Positions 20,461 to 34,760 of a stretch of 64,000 nucleotides of DNA are shown piece after piece (within the stretch, counting starts at the first letter, position 1; the number at the start of each line of letters is the position of its first letter). The position numbers were made by a program, and so were the translations under genes. The DNA is from Anoplolepis gracilipes (Eukaryota; Arthropoda; Insecta; Hymenoptera; Formicidae). The notes under the pieces are model-generated. The model was not told the DNA's origin. It ran no database searches and saw nothing but the letters and a program-made list of their open reading frames with translations. The stretch is taken from contig NC_132974.1 in the NCBI RefSeq assembly GCF_047496725.1, forward strand, positions 8,493,001-8,557,000. Direction: 5' to 3'.

Positions 20461-22952
20461 CATTGCGCCCTCTAAGGAAGGTGGATAATTAGTCTTGGAT
20501 GTTTGACAAATCAAGTTATCGTAACTTTTGACGATCTCTCTTTACGTGTATATTTATATTGCTATTCTCTTTTCAATATAGACTGCAACATATTTTTTAA
20601 CTTGACGTTATTTTGATTTAAAACCAATTTTATTGTAACAGTAATTAATCAATAGATACACGTATGTACACCATCATGTTAATGTATGTACTCTTGTAGT
20701 AACATATTATTAGTACGGTTATTTATTTTTATTGTATTTTATCATATTTTATTTTTTACAAGTTTTGTTATAATATTATATTTTGTTGTAATTTTATAAC
20801 ATAATTTTATGACATTTTAGATTAAATTAAGCAATGCTTTTATATACATTCATATAAAGCTTTAATTATACAAATATTTTAAATATATTGAGCTACATCT
20901 GATAATTTTTTTATTACACCTTCTCTTTCTTTCCTTCATTCTTTCTTTCTAACGCATGTAATTTGAACAATATATGTATTATATTTTATACATATATATA
21001 TTACTTGTAAAGTATACACACGCATACACACACATACACAAATATAATTATTACTATTTACATATAATAAACTAAATTATTTTTAAGGCTAGATTTTTTT
21101 TGTATTATGAAAGATTTTTTAGTCATTCTCTTTATATTGATCTCTTGTGTTTGCATATTTATACGGGATCGTCTTGGTCCCAAGCGTGTACTTCATCTTA
21201 TAGCGTTTCTCGTGAATCGATATATGCCGGAACTGTAGTGTAGGAACTGCTGGTTATCACACAATATGTACATTGTAAGCCAGGGTTCTATTGTTACGAT
21301 CAAATCAGCTTATCGACTTTGCTATCGCTTTATCTCGTTCGGGGAAGAAGTTTAGCGAGAATACCTTTCTGCGGATAGCACTTTCGAAGTGAGGAAAACT
21401 TCCGCCGCACGTAGCACGTCGTCAAGATGGGCGGTGTATTCAAAGTTTTTGGCACGCCTGATATTGATATATCGAGATACTTTCGATGTGCGTCAGCACG
21501 TAACTGAAGAACCCCTTTCTTTTCTCTAGATAACACAATATTCTAACTCGAGATGGCCTCCATACAATTGACGAAAGGATCCGGTTTTTTATCCTATCCA
21601 CATTGACGATAAAATTATTATTTTTGTAAACTTATTTTATTTTTAAGATAGATTTTAAAGCAGCACAATTGGCTAATTTTTTTAATGTCTAATGATATGA
21701 CAGATTGTAATTATACGGATTTCAATTGTTTTTTTAATCTTAAGATAACGTATTATTTCCTAAGTTAAGTACAAAATATTTTTGTATAATATTTTTTCTT
21801 CTCGAGCAAAAAAGATTACGAATTGACAGTTTACGGGATTAGTGCTTCAGCATCGTTCACAGAAAATTCCGTCGCTCATCTTTTCTGTTGGCCATGCTCG
21901 AACGTGAACTTCATACACTCGACTTGAATAGTCGACAGTCACTATACAAACTTGTGTGGTATTTTCAAAGTGATTTGCTGTCTTCTACGATCGGCATTTT
22001 CAAACTTCTGAGATGTCGTTTTACTGTGATTCTTAGAACTTCGCTTGCAATATCTACATCGGCGTCATTCGCAATGTAATGTTCAAACTGATATTGAACT
22101 CGAACATGATGAAATTCTAACAACAAAAATATTTCCAATGATATTCTAAAAGTAAAAACATTTTTCGTACTTGATTGTCATATATTATCTTAAATATTAC
22201 TTAAATTTCTTGTTCTACTTGTTTAATATGAAAATCATATTTAATAACCAGGTAATATATTTTATTTCTTTATTTAACATTAAATATTTGATGAAAATGA
22301 AAAGAGATTAAATTTACACAAATCGTATAATTAGCTAAAATTGTGAGCAGGAGATAAAAATCTCGTCTTTAAGTATTACACATACATTTGCCCTCAACAG
22401 GTAATCTCTTCACGTATTTTCTTGCGCTAATCTTGCATTTAAGCTTTTTTTTGTTTATAGTTTATGGCATCTGTGGTTTTGTTTTATATGCGCGACCTTC
22501 TATGTGTCGACACATCGACGCTCTGTGCATCTCTAAACGAATGCAATATGCGAATGTGTGATACTGACGTGCCAGACTTTATAGTTCACGAATTTTTCAA
22601 GAAAGTTCTCTGCGTCTTGGATGATGGATAGTACTTGTGAGACGCATGTTTCCCCTTAGGTCAGATTTAGCAGAATGCTAAAAAAATGTATTTTTAAATT
22701 TAAAAAAGAAATTTAAAAAAAGATCAACTTTCTTGTAGTGAATGTTTATCGCTGTCAGATGTGACATTAACATTACTAATCAATATGCATAGTACGTATA
22801 AATTATTTTATATGATTATAAATCGTGCATTTTTATGTTTGATTTCATGATTTAAATATAACTCTCTTGTGTCTAAAAAAAATAATAATAATTATTTAAA
22901 ATTTTTAACAACATTGGAAAATATACAAAACAAATATACAATATTGTATTTA
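20461..22952. other. Mostly AT-rich DNA with one GC-richer patch
   Basis: The patch at about 21140-21545 shares a short stretch with the island at 19.4 kb (GCGTCAGC.CGTAA followed by CTGAAG). A moderately GC patch at about 21830-22080 has a 63-codon frame with no recognisable content. No gene is supported. Confidence 0.35.

Positions 22953-22986
<34 letters not shown>
22953..22986 (+). repeat. (TA)n-(CA)n microsatellite
   Basis: Compound dinucleotide array of about 34 bp. Confidence 0.9.
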
Positions 22987-23320
22987 TTTTTTCTGAACTT
23001 TTATTTATTATTATATTTATTGTGGAATTATTTATCTTACAATTATTCTAATATTAATTTTAGTAACTTTGTTTTTTTCCTCTTGTTTTTAATTAGTAAG
23101 ATGTTAGAAGAATAACGTTTTATCGTTGAAATACGTTATACTGTTAATTATTTGTCTTATTTTTTGCATACAACACATAAAATTGTATGATTGTCAATTA
23201 GGCTTACACAGTAAACCACTTTTGTATTCTACGACAATTCATGCAGGTTCATGCAAAAGTCGTGCGTGTACGATGTTCATGACACACTAGTTCTCGTAAT
23301 TATATTAGATGAAATGAAAT

Positions 23321-23321
<1 letters not shown>

Positions 23322-23365
<44 letters not shown>
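23322..23365 (+). repeat. (GA)n microsatellite, 44 bp
   Basis: Uninterrupted GA array next to a short GC-richer segment (23366-23530). The serine/leucine end of the opposite-strand frame comes from the array. Confidence 0.95.
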
Positions 23366-23367
<2 letters not shown>

Positions 23368-24480
23368 GAGGCACAGAGGCCGTAGCTAATAAAACGAGCG
23401 CTTCTATCACTTTGAAGTTTCCCGCATTTTCCACGTCACTGCGATTCTTGTTCTCCGTTGATGATATCGTGCAGTAACACTTTTGTTCCATTTGAAATCG
23501 GAAATTCGTACAAATATTTGCTATTAGCATTCGCTGAAAATTTTACGATTGCGCCGAATTACATATAGTGGCATTCTTTGATTGTGTTGGTAATGATATT
23601 TACGATGAACAAATAATCAGCTATTCTTCGACATTATTATTCTTCGTTCCATTTTACTTATTTACATATTTGCGGTATTGAAATGCGTAAGAGATTTATT
23701 ATACAGCATACATTTTTGTTACACATTTTCTCGAAAGCATTCTTAAAAACTGCATATTTTTTTATAAATTTATACGTATTGGTAAAGTTATAATTAATAA
23801 TTCTTTAAATCCAATTAAAATTGGATGGTAGATTTTAATATTTAATATTAAATGTTAGCTTAAATCGATAATTTTTATTATTAAATATTTTACATCTATT
23901 TATATTTCTGTAAATTATCATTAACAGTATCAACGTGATAAAACTCTCTTGCAAAAGGAAAGAATTATTATTATAAATATTTACTATATTTTTTGATTAT
24001 TAATCAGATTTAAATTAAGTTTTTACTAAAATGTCATTAGTTTAAAGTAGACAATAATATAATTATTTTTTAATATTCTTAATTACTTACAATTCATTAA
24101 AATTTCTTATTTTGTAATTTTATATAAATTGTTATAAATATTTTAACAAATATCTTAATCATTATATTATTTAACATCTTTACGACCACTTTTTCTATTT
24201 GATTTTTAATTCAGAAAATGTGCTTTCAATCTGAGTCCTTATGTAGCTATTGTACTTATGAGTTGCATAAATATATTTATGCGTACTTATAGGAAACAAT
24301 TGTCATCCCATTTAATGATTACAAAAGTATAAACTAAATTTTGTATGTATTATATATAATTCTTTGCCATGTTTATGTTACGATGCGCCAAATTGTCAGT
24401 AGTTTATCTTGTATCATGCTTTTATTCCGTGAGTTTGTATAACCGCATTTTGATATTTACTTACATACTTTCGCCAGCAT
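23366..24480. other. AT-rich DNA, no feature seen
   Basis: Apart from a GC-richer edge at 23366-23480, this is AT-rich with no open frames or repeats worth calling. Confidence 0.4.
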
Positions 24481-24547
24481 GCGCGTGGAATTTTAATATA
24501 TGATACGCGCAATGGAAACTATTTCCCTTATAGCATATAAGGGAAAT
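24481..24547. repeat. Two adjacent dyads, one a 12-bp perfect hairpin
   Basis: GCGCGT (24481-24486) and ACGCGC (24505-24510) form one dyad. Ten bases later ATTTCCCTTATA (24521-24532), loop GCA, and TATAAGGGAAAT (24536-24547) form a perfect 12-bp hairpin. Confidence 0.7.
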
Positions 24548-26410
24548 AAAAATGCAATTTAAAATGCCTTTCCAATCTTTCGTGATTCTTGTTATGTAGT
24601 ATACTCCATACCCTCGGCATATATATCATTTTCATCAGACAGACGCACGTTTTACGAAATGGAGTAGCTTCTTTGCGCATTAAAACGGTGTATCATGCGA
24701 GAAATTAAAAAGAAAAACAACTTGACGGATAAAAAGGAGAGTCACGGAATAGTGCGAAAAAATGCAGAAGGAAAAAATAAATAGCATTTTATTTTAGATA
24801 CGAGTTAGTGACGAGTCGTCTGACGCGCAAGAATACATCCGTTCTTGGCGGCAATCATTTTCGAAATGATATGAACGCAAATACACGCACGTAGGATTAC
24901 CGCAGGGCAAATATCAGTGACAGACGTTGCACGGCCACGTTTCAGAGTCCCACCGGGATTGTTATTTGCACTGGCTGTTCCCCGCTACACGTATATCGAT
25001 CGGCTCGTCGCTGTGCACCTGGTGTACGAAGCGTATTACGCTTGTTACCTGACATTAGTAACTTTGACAATTCCTCGGCGGGCGTTATCACAGCACCTCG
25101 AAATGTAAACGATGATCATAAAACGATTCAACGGCGCGTTTTGATGGCTGATGCATCGATCGTATCGTGCGCATATACATACTATCTCACTGCGATCTGT
25201 TTTGTGAACTGTCACTGATTGTGAGAGACATCTTGGAGGAAATGACATAGTCTTAACACAGGGATTCTCGAAACGGTCAGCAAACAGTCTGTTTCCAATC
25301 TTAGACTGATGCAGCTGTCTCTTGCAAATTCTCAAAGTAAAGTCGCGTGAGATATACAATAATATAATTATTTGTGCAACAAATGTAATTACTGAAATAA
25401 TGCCAATTAATTCCGGTGCCTGCACTTGTTATGTGCTTAATACGTAGCAATTTCAGTATGCAGCTCATAATGCCTCTGTATGTACATACGTACACGTGGT
25501 TGGCCGCATCTAATTCTGTATTAACACGTATGTAGAGCGCGCGTATCATATAAATAAGACAAGGACAAAGAATACAGCAGATTCTCTCTGTTGGAGATAA
25601 AAGGTAAATATTCGTCGTGCTCAAGAAATTACGTAGTTGTATAATAAATCGAGTTAATCGCGAATATAAAAACTATTACTAAACCTATTAAATGCACATA
25701 CATGTATAAAAGTGTGTATTATATGGACACAAATATCAGATAAAATGTAATTGATAAAAAGTGTATCTTCAGCCAGTTTGTTAACAAACTATCGGTTCCA
25801 GCTCGAATCTGCCGAACCGGCGCGATTTTATCTCATCGATCGCCGTGCCTGGATGATAACGCGAAAGAGGAAACGAAGAAAGGCAGCACGCGCAGCGTAT
25901 CCGCCACATTGAAAACGGTTGGTTCTGCAAGGGACGATTTATAGCGTCGGTAAGGGGACGGCGGAACGTTCGGCGCCATATAACCATCATTCATTTTGTC
26001 AATAGCGCTCACCTCTACAATGGATTTCGTGTACGTATCAAAAGTGAACAGCTTTATTCTTTCAGCGTGGCGTGGCGCGAATCCAAATGCCCCTTGACTC
26101 CCCTTGGCACGTCAAGCTTCTTATTATTTCCTGCGAGGCTTCCGCACACACTATTCCACGCCTCGTGTCCTCGTGTCCATATGTTATGGCCCGTCTTGAC
26201 GTGAGAAACGGTCCGTGTCCCCTAGCAGTCTGCGCCGTCGTACCTACTTTTCGTGCGGAGACAAAGTGGCCGAGCAATTTTCATATCTCTGCTGCTACGT
26301 CCTGGCGAGTAGATCGACCGACAGCAAAATCGGAAGTTTCTCCAAAGCTGCTTGACGCCAACCTCAATACAAGTCGAGCTTTACAATTTTACCACAAAAA
26401 TAGATAAGGA
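24548..26410. other. GC-richer island, about 1.8 kb, no gene recognised
   Basis: This is one of the longest GC-richer blocks in the window and begins right after the hairpins at 24481-24547. Several open frames exist: + near 24871-25108, - 25045-25425, + 26072-26407 and - 26062-26277. They overlap on opposite strands, start mostly at GTG or TTG, and show no family motif. A 25-codon ATG frame at about 26020 is too short to judge. A promoter or enhancer cluster is as likely as hidden exons. Confidence 0.3.
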
Positions 26411-28000
26411 TAATGATTAAACGATAGATTGTTACAATGGCAGATCATTGCATGATTTCAGAAAAGGGATGGCTCTTGCAGTTACTGCTGTTTTCTTTTA
26501 AAAATCTTTTTGTTTGATATATTATATCATTAAAGAAAGGAAGTACCCTATATATTATCATATAAAGTTATCTATGTTGTTACAAGTATTTATGATATAT
26601 TTTATAGAACATAAATTGCATTGTGATATTTTTATTTTTATTGTTTTACATTGTGAGTCGTTTGAATGTGTGTGTGTAAATAGACTCGAGTGATTTAATG
26701 ATTTATGCTCCACGATTTACTATAAATCTGAGTAGATCTGTAAAGTTAATAAGTTAGTGAGATAGAATCATCCACATATAAATTTTTTAACGAGCTGCAA
26801 CAGTTACTTGCATTTCTATTGTCGATAAATATATGACAGTGGTATTAAATAATAAATAAATCATCTCTGTATTTATTTATAAAAAATATAAGTGCATATT
26901 CAACACATATATAAACTAGATAATCAATTAGAACAGTCTGATTAGTACAACATCATTTAATTAATACACTTAAAATATCAAATTGCATGTTAATTTATAG
27001 TGTATACTGTTTGTATAACATAACTAATATTTATATCTTTTATTAGTATAGATAATATATACAAGTCTCTCATCGGTGATCCATGTAAATATAACATTGC
27101 AAAATCACAGAACATGCACAGAGAATGCGAATAGAAGACCTCTATAGAAATCATGAATTGTGAAATTTGATATAGAAACACATAATACATGTGTAGATAT
27201 TGTTACAATTGGCACTGCAAGCAAATATATCGATGAATATTCTGGTGGTTTGACATCGACCAGGTTGCGAAATGTATTTCCAATTATGAACGTCAGATCG
27301 ACAAGACGATTCTCATAGGGAACTTTATCAATTAGTCTTGTTAATTAGACCATCGAGACAGCAAACGGACGATCTATGACCGCACTGTTGCCTCAAGCCA
27401 AATCAACTTCCACTCTCTCACGAGAGGTTAGATAGCTTTGTAATCGTAGCTATAATAGCTTGGTGAATCGATTCTTAGGTAAGCTGCCACTCGATAATTC
27501 ACACTATACGGCCATGTCGTTAAATTGATCGGTATTTGTCAAGTTTGCGGTAATAATATCAGAACGTCGTTATAATAACGTTAGGTATAGCGTTCGGACA
27601 ATGTCAGTCACATCGATCAATTCAGCGCGAATGGCTAACAGTATTAAAATATATGACAAAATTGTAGATTCTACTTTTAACATTTATAACACAATATTTT
27701 TGATCGAATGAACAGTTTTGCTTTCATCGATATTTTCGTTAAATTCTCGCATGTGCTTTTATTAACAAAGTAAAATGTGTAATAGAAAAAAATTTGAAAG
27801 ATATCTAAAAAAGAATTGTTTGAATTTACTTTTGCCGAGTGTATATATTTCTATAAAATACAATAGTTTTGATAATAAAAATTCAAGGGAGTAAAATACA
27901 TTTATAAAATTCTCATATAAATTGTAGAAGCGCATTTTTAGCTAAATATGCTATAAAGACGGCAAACGAAATATTTTAGCGATGAGAAAATTGTGATCCT
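26411..28000. other. AT-rich DNA, no gene seen
   Basis: Moderate complexity with a GC-richer patch at about 27240-27620. No coding or repeat structure is supported. Confidence 0.4.
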
Positions 28001-28760
28001 CTTAGTTCTTACTTAAACTAAGATGTGCATCTCTGGCAGCGAAATATGAACGTATTATCGCGCAGCTCGGCGTTTCAACGTCGAGGTTAAAGCTTATGCC
28101 GGAGTTTCCATCAGTGATCCCAGCAAATGGACCAGCTTCCATAAACATGAATGGGCCAATGTGTCCCTGTACGCCGTTTGCTTTCCGCCGGCATCAGAAC
28201 GGATGCGTGGTTCGATGTGACGCTGAATTCTACCGATGGACTCGCCAATAGAGTGTCCAACCAACACACACCGTCACGTTGCAAAGCTCTTCGCAACGTG
28301 CGACATGGAACAGATGCATCATAGGTGGTTACATTTCCGTCATACGGATCGGTGCACGCCAGACGATATATGAATAGGGGAAATTAAGGACTTCTTCCGT
28401 GATCCGTTCGATATTGATAAGAACTCTCGAGATCGCGTCTTTCGATATATTATCACGTTCAGTGAGTAAAACGATAACGTTGTGCTTCATCTTTCGTATC
28501 ACGATGTTTCGCGCAAAGGCCGGTAAAATGGTCGGCTCATTTGTCTCTCTCCTCTATCCCGACTTCTCTCATGGTATCGCCGACGATTTGCCGTTTCATC
28601 GAGGCAATTTAAGGGTGACTGCGCTCTTTACCCCTTCGGATGTTCCATAATCGAGCCGACCACGTTTGCTCATAAGGAGTTCCGGGCACGTACGCTCCAA
28701 AGTCTATGCCACGCGCCAGACTAAACTCTGAAATTTCTACTTGGAGCCTGACTGAACAGA
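28001..28760. other. GC-richer island
   Basis: A minus-strand frame at 28111-28296 and a + frame at 28399-28650 are open but unrecognised. A perfect dyad, CACGTTGC (28275-28282) with GCAACGTG (28293-28300), lies in it. Likely conserved non-coding DNA, but this is inference. Confidence 0.3.
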
Positions 28761-29359
28761 TCTACTAATTGCGCTTATAATATGCAGGCTATATCACTAT
28801 CGCATTTAAGTTTTAATTTCATCTTTCGAAAAACTTTAGAAACAATTCTTCAAGGAAAATACATAGCAAACATGATTATTTGTCGTGAATATAATTCTTT
28901 TCTAATTATATAATATTTTGTAAGTATTTATATATTTAATTTAGATATTTAATCCTCAAATTTTTACGAATATATTATAGTAAAATTTGTTAAGATTAAA
29001 AATAATAATAAAATAATTTTATTTTGTAATTCTCTCTGACATTTAAATGGTATTATATTCTTACTTTCATTATATTTAAATATGTATATATGTAGATTTA
29101 TTACAATTTAAACTTAAGTTACAATTTTACAATAAAATAAAATTTCTGTAATTTTTTGAGCAAAAAAATTTGATCCTATTATTTCATATAATCCTATCCT
29201 ATTATTACATATTTTGTCTTATTATCCCATAATTAATAAATTAATTCTATCTTATTATTCCATAATTAAAAATTATTTTTGTTTTTAATGTTAATTATTT
29301 TATATATAATAATAATAATATAATAATAATGTGTTTTGCAAATTTTGTTTAATAATCAT

Positions 29360-29363
<4 letters not shown>
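28761..29363. other. AT-rich DNA with degenerate CCTATTATT repeats
   Basis: Around 29170-29275 the motif (C/T)CTTATTAT.CCATAATT recurs in degenerate form. Nothing else is seen. Confidence 0.4.
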
Positions 29364-29431
<68 letters not shown>

Positions 29432-29436
29432 TCTCT
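29364..29436 (+). repeat. (CT)n microsatellite, 73 bp
   Basis: CT array, which is GA on the minus strand, with one CA interruption near its right end. Confidence 0.95.
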
Positions 29437-30667
29437 TTTTCTTTTATGTGTAATTTCAAAATTCACTTTTGTTTGTTAGTTCCACAGCCGCTAAATATAG
29501 CTGTAATTGTTCGTCTAATATGAAAATTTAATGTTAACATGAAATAAAGTTTGGACGGTCACATTTAACATGAAATGTATAGTGAAAATGAGAGTTTTTA
29601 TGTATATTCCAAACGTCACGGAGAATAGTATAAGAAAAACGGTAAAGAAGAGAAAAAGTATGTACGCGCAAAAATTCTTTCATAACATAGCCCCGTGTGC
29701 AATTGCGTCACAATTTAGATATTTTACTTACCATAGTTTGAAAACACTCGGTGAATTGCGACAATATAATTAAATGCCGTAGGTCGACAAACCGCGATAT
29801 TTTCTTGCGTATAACGTATTTATATCCGTTTGACATAGACGTGGCGGATTACAATCCGTTGCAACGTAGTACCGAGAATCAGCGGTTCGTGATAAAACGC
29901 AAAGAAGGATCAGAAAGCGTATTTTCATAATTCTGTCGGCATCCAAGGCACGCCGCGTGCTCGCAATTAGAACGCAATTTAACGTTAGTTGGTGAAGAAA
30001 AAGGCTCTTTACTCTTTGCTGAAGGTCATTTCCGTGACCCGTCGTCGGTGAGGCGAAGGTATTTTACAGCGCTATTTTCTCCTCGCTTTCTACTTTGCAT
30101 TATCGCATTTGCTCTAAGTTACAAGAAGTCTATGCTAACGCTTATTATCATGACGATCGCAAAAGGTAAAGTCTAAAACTAATATATTCAGAATTGTCCA
30201 TAGAAAATACATTTCTGAGCGTGCATATGTATAAACTTGCGTTTACAGATTTATAATTTATAATTTTATAATATGCTACTTTTCTCTCTTATATGCCTTA
30301 AAGGATGTTGTCTTTACGATGCGCAATGTGCATCCAATTTAGTTATGAGTGTGACGTAACGGCTCTTTGCGCAGTAGAGAGAGAGTAACATTACTGCCGT
30401 TCCGCTTTTGGTCAGTGATTGATACGTTCAAAGATGGTAGTAGGTTAAACAGGTCAAGCTCTCACACGTTGAAGGAAAGCGCTCTCGTTACATTAACATT
30501 TCCTGCTCCCAGAGAGTGTTCTCTTAGCAATTCGATTTTACGTCTGATCGTAAATAAAAAAGATTCTATATTTATTTATAGCAAGATAAAATAAATTTAA
30601 GCAAAAAACATTTAACTGCGTATGCATTTTCTCTTTAATTGCAGAAAAAAAAATTTATTTTTAACTT

Positions 30668-30670
<3 letters not shown>
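29437..30670. other. Mixed sequence, GC-richer at 29760-30180
   Basis: A 67-codon frame starting at ATG 29570 is lysine-rich with no motif. I see no splice-supported exon. Confidence 0.3.

Positions 30671-30704
<34 letters not shown>
30671..30704 (+). repeat. (TA)n microsatellite
   Basis: Alternating AT run of 34 bp. Confidence 0.93.
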
Positions 30705-30706
<2 letters not shown>

Positions 30707-33100
30707 ATATCTTGATATAACATATAATTAATTTTTTAATTGGTAATAATTCATAATAGAGTTGTATATTTTGTATTCAATTTATACAGATAAACAGCAC
30801 TGCACTTTATTCATACAACGGTACAATACTGTACGTTACAATTATTAATAGCATATGTTGCGGTTCACATTCCTCGTAAAGGTGTTGGCAAAGACAAACA
30901 TATGTACAATTAATTAGTCACGCGTACGCGAGCAGATAATTTTCGTTAGGGGCGACTAATTACTCTCTCCTCCACCTCTCTCTCTCAGACCCCTTTGTCA
31001 ATCACCGCGTGACGTTGCGGTTCGATACTGGTTCGAAGCGATAGCCACTGGAATTCTATGAAGCTGTCTCTCTGTTGCCGCTCGACCAAAAAGCGCACCT
31101 CTATCAATCATATGTTTGATTTGAATCTCTGGCAAAAGTGCAATTAGTAACATTGCAAAACCATTTCTCTCGCATAGACTCTTTTAATTTTCGATATCTC
31201 ATGTCAAAAATTTGTAATTGTGTTATTTTGAAGTTGCACAAACACATACATTAACATAGACGATTAGTTCATCATAATTAATCAACAAATTGTGGATTAA
31301 TGAAGTTTTAAGTGTTATTATTAAATTAATTGTTTTTAAATAATGTCATTGTTTTTCGTTGTATTAAATTAAACAATGTTTTTAATTCCTAAAGTACAAA
31401 ACGTATAATTACGCCTTTGTGTTTTCTTGCACTCATTAGTAAGTCAAGCTTTTATGCCATGACAGATATCCTAGTATTTTCCTTTACATATTTCAAAGGA
31501 TTAACAAATACACACGTCTGGCACACTTTACTTGTGGAGGGTGCAAGGACACGCCTTCGCACAATATCTCTTTGGTAGAATATTTCGCTAAATTAAAAAT
31601 CGTATTGGTAGAATATCTCGCTAAATTAAAAATCGTATTTTATTGTCATTAACAGAACTTACTCGATTAAGAAACATAAACAAATAAATATTTTTATTTT
31701 TAGAGAAAAATATAAACACGGAGCACAAAATGTTGCATATATATTAAAAATATAGTTTGATAAATTATTTAAAAAGTAAAATAAATATAATACTCAATAT
31801 TTTTACAGAAAATATAAACTTTTTATTATAAAAAAAATATTTAGTCAATTATTTTTACAGATTCTAAAATTTTATTTTTACAATAACATATAAACGCGTA
31901 AATTAAAGTTTAATAAAAAAATCTTAAAGTTATAAATATTAATAATAATAATAATATACATAGATTAACGTTATTATATTTTTATAAAATTTGACAAATA
32001 TTAATTTTCAATGTTAAATTACAATTAAAAGCTATTTTATGTGTTGTACTACTGTAACACCTCGAGCTTTTAAATTTATTAATATAGTCTTATTTAAATT
32101 TGCATATTATTTCGGAGATTAGCTGTTTAAGTTAGCTATGTCAGACAATTTTCACATATCTATACCACGTCACAATTGTGAACATTAGGACAAAGAAAAT
32201 TGATTGTCAGTCATAGTCACAGAGCATGTAAAAAAAGTAGTTAAAACTTTGAAATATTATCTGGCTATTGTGGTACGGTGAGGTATATACATTAAGCGAA
32301 ATTAAGAAAATTACACTCTACACGGCAAACAAGCCGTAAATTTTTCAATGTCGACATCGCGTTTTCTTTTTTTTAAATTTATTTTGTTTACCTTTGCATG
32401 CTCACGAGCGAGACAATAACGCATCTGGATAAAACACGTCGGAACAAAAATTACAACGCGCGCGGCTGTTAATATCTTACGATGCACTGCATAGCATAGG
32501 AGATCCGTAATTGCATCCGCTCTGTGCAAGTCTAGCCGATTTACGGCATAGTGACACTCGTGGCATTCGCCAAGCAATAAGTAACAGCAGTATCTACCAT
32601 TCGTAAGGTCAAAGAATTTATCATGATCAGAGGAGATCGCACGGTACAGAGTAATTTTGTTTGATGAGGCGGAAAATCTATTATTTGTTACATGCAGCGT
32701 ATTTTTAAAGTATCTGCGGGAGAATAAAACATCATGATTAACGAAAATATTTCCATAGTAAAATATACATTTTCATGTATACGTTAGCAAAAAAGACCAA
32801 ATAATTGAGATATGCATTAAGCAATTTGTGCGCTAACATTTTCCATTTATTATCAATATCATATTTTATTTGTTTTTTATTTGCGCTGTATTATTAATAT
32901 TTTCGATGCAACTTTTATAATATTTTAATAAAGATAATGCTCTGAGGTACTAGTTTTATTGGATTTTTATAAAGCTATTATTAAGAATATTTCTGCATCC
33001 AAGTTTAAGAATTTTAACCGCGTCCAAGCTTAAAAGAATAAAAATGCAAAAGCGTTTTATGATACACGCTTGAGCTATTCATTGTTTAGATGCTCGTAAT
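30705..33100. other. Mostly AT-rich, GC-richer at 30840-31110 and 32280-32650
   Basis: The minus-strand frame 32311-32577 (88 codons) is open without a recognisable domain. The patch at 30960-31000 is pyrimidine-rich. No gene is supported. Confidence 0.3.
31572..31637 (+). repeat. 33-bp tandem duplication
   Basis: TTGGTAGAATAT(T/C)TCGCTAAA... occurs twice back to back (31572-31604 and 31605-31637) with a single T/C difference, which points to a recent duplication. Confidence 0.93.
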
Positions 33101-34760
33101 GTAGCCGGTAATGTAGCCAGCATTAAATATCAACATAAATCTTTTCCACTCCGCCGTATGTCTTCATCCTTCATCTTCTCGAAATAAACGAGAAGTATTC
33201 GAGAGTTCGAAGCGCGAGAAAATGAAGAATCATTCTCCCTAGAAGCTGTAAATCTCAGGAAAGCTAACTATCGTTGAGTATAACAACAAAATAGCCCCCG
33301 TTGTAACACATTTTATTACTTCGTTTTAGTGCTTGCACTAAAGGACTGTCTACCGTATTTTCGCGTATAAGGTCGGTCCATGAATGCTACGAACACGACG
33401 CTGACAAAGTGAACTGCGTGTTTTCGTTGTCAAATAATTTACTATAAATATCTAATCCACGTGCATTTGAATACGTTGATTTAATAATGGATATTACGTT
33501 GCAATATAATTTAATTAATCAATGCATAAGTTTACTATAATATAAATTTAATTGGAAGAAAGTGCAATATTAAACAATAAAGAAACATCTTTTTATTATA
33601 ACAAATGATTATGATATACAATGTATAAGATGTCAGAATCTAAATGTAAGACTGTAAACTACTTATAAACGAGTACATTGTAATTTTAACGAGACGACTC
33701 GATTTCAATTCCTCGCGAGTATTAAGTTTTTTATTTTTCTTATCGATATTTTTATCATCCGCCAATCAGAAAATATTCAGCCAGTTGTTTATACGTACGC
33801 GTGGAAATATAACCATGCCGCGTCTTGAGCGCGATTAATCCCGGCCAAACAGCAAAACTATTCGTATCAGAATTTTTGCGCCAGCGAATCCTGGCATACG
33901 TGCCGTCCACTCGACGTATAAAATCTGCCGGTCTACTCTTTCGGCGTGTCGGCAGCTCGACCGGAATGAAATATCGATTTTCAATCGAGCATAGTTTAAC
34001 ACTCGGACGATTTCGAATAAAATTGCTCCGGTCTTGGAGAGAGAGTGTGGTCTATTCGGCCTCCTTTCCTTTAGCTTGCACACCGATTTCACGATACATA
34101 CTAACAGTCCGATCGCTGATAGAAATCGAAACGTTTCGCTACGTATCTCGAGAAGCGTGTTGTCATTCCGATTGGGACGTTATAGTCGGAGCCAAGAAAA
34201 ATAGCCGACCGAACCGGTCTCTCTTTATCCAGCTTTGCCCTTTCCACGGCTGTCGCGCTGTATCCACCTTGAAAAAGCGTTAATGAGACTGGGCAGATCG
34301 GTGTTGTATCCCGTCGATCGTTTCGGATAGCGAGTACTTTAATTGGAAAAGTTCCTGGTTGCCCCCTCGTCGTGCTCTTTAGAACGACATTTTTGCTCTC
34401 TCTCTTTCTCGCTCTTCCGCCGTGAAAATAGGGGATTTATGTTCAATGAAGTCGATTCGGTGGACACACGCGTTTATTCGCAGTCGTCACCGTTGACCGG
34501 CAAATTCGCGGCACGCTCGAACGGTACCGCAAGCGTATAGCTGCGTGGCACGTTTATCGCGAAACACGACAAAATATACGACCATAGGCGTGAAATCTGC
34601 ATCTCAAAAAGCTGGCCGATAGGCTTGCGCGTCGCTGCATATTCGATAGACACGCCGATGACAGCGACTACGTTCTCGTTTTGTTCCGTGACGTGTATGT
34701 ACACATATGTACGCATATTTTCTGCGTTCTGATCTTCCGGAGCGTAATAATTAAAATTAC
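33101..34760. other. GC-richer island, about 1.6 kb
   Basis: It contains the longest non-repeat open frame of the window, + 33825-34283. That frame begins at TTG, with its first ATG at 33966, leaving 105 codons. It overlaps an antisense frame (33835-34092), and neither shows a domain, membrane segment or splice context. A near-duplicate GTAATGTAGCC pair lies near 33098. Regulatory DNA is more likely than a gene. Confidence 0.3.

Noticed and set aside
26062..26407. Overlapping 111- and 71-codon frames on opposite strands
   Set aside because: The + frame starts at GTG, there are no motifs, and each frame shadows the other.
28111..28296. 61-codon minus frame with protein-like appearance
   Set aside because: No ATG, no family recognised, and a second open phase overlaps it on the same strand.
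33825..34283. 152-codon + frame, the longest non-repeat frame in the window
   Set aside because: It starts at TTG (first ATG leaves 105 codons), overlaps an antisense frame, and shows no domain, signal or membrane segment. Longer chance frames are expected in GC-richer DNA.
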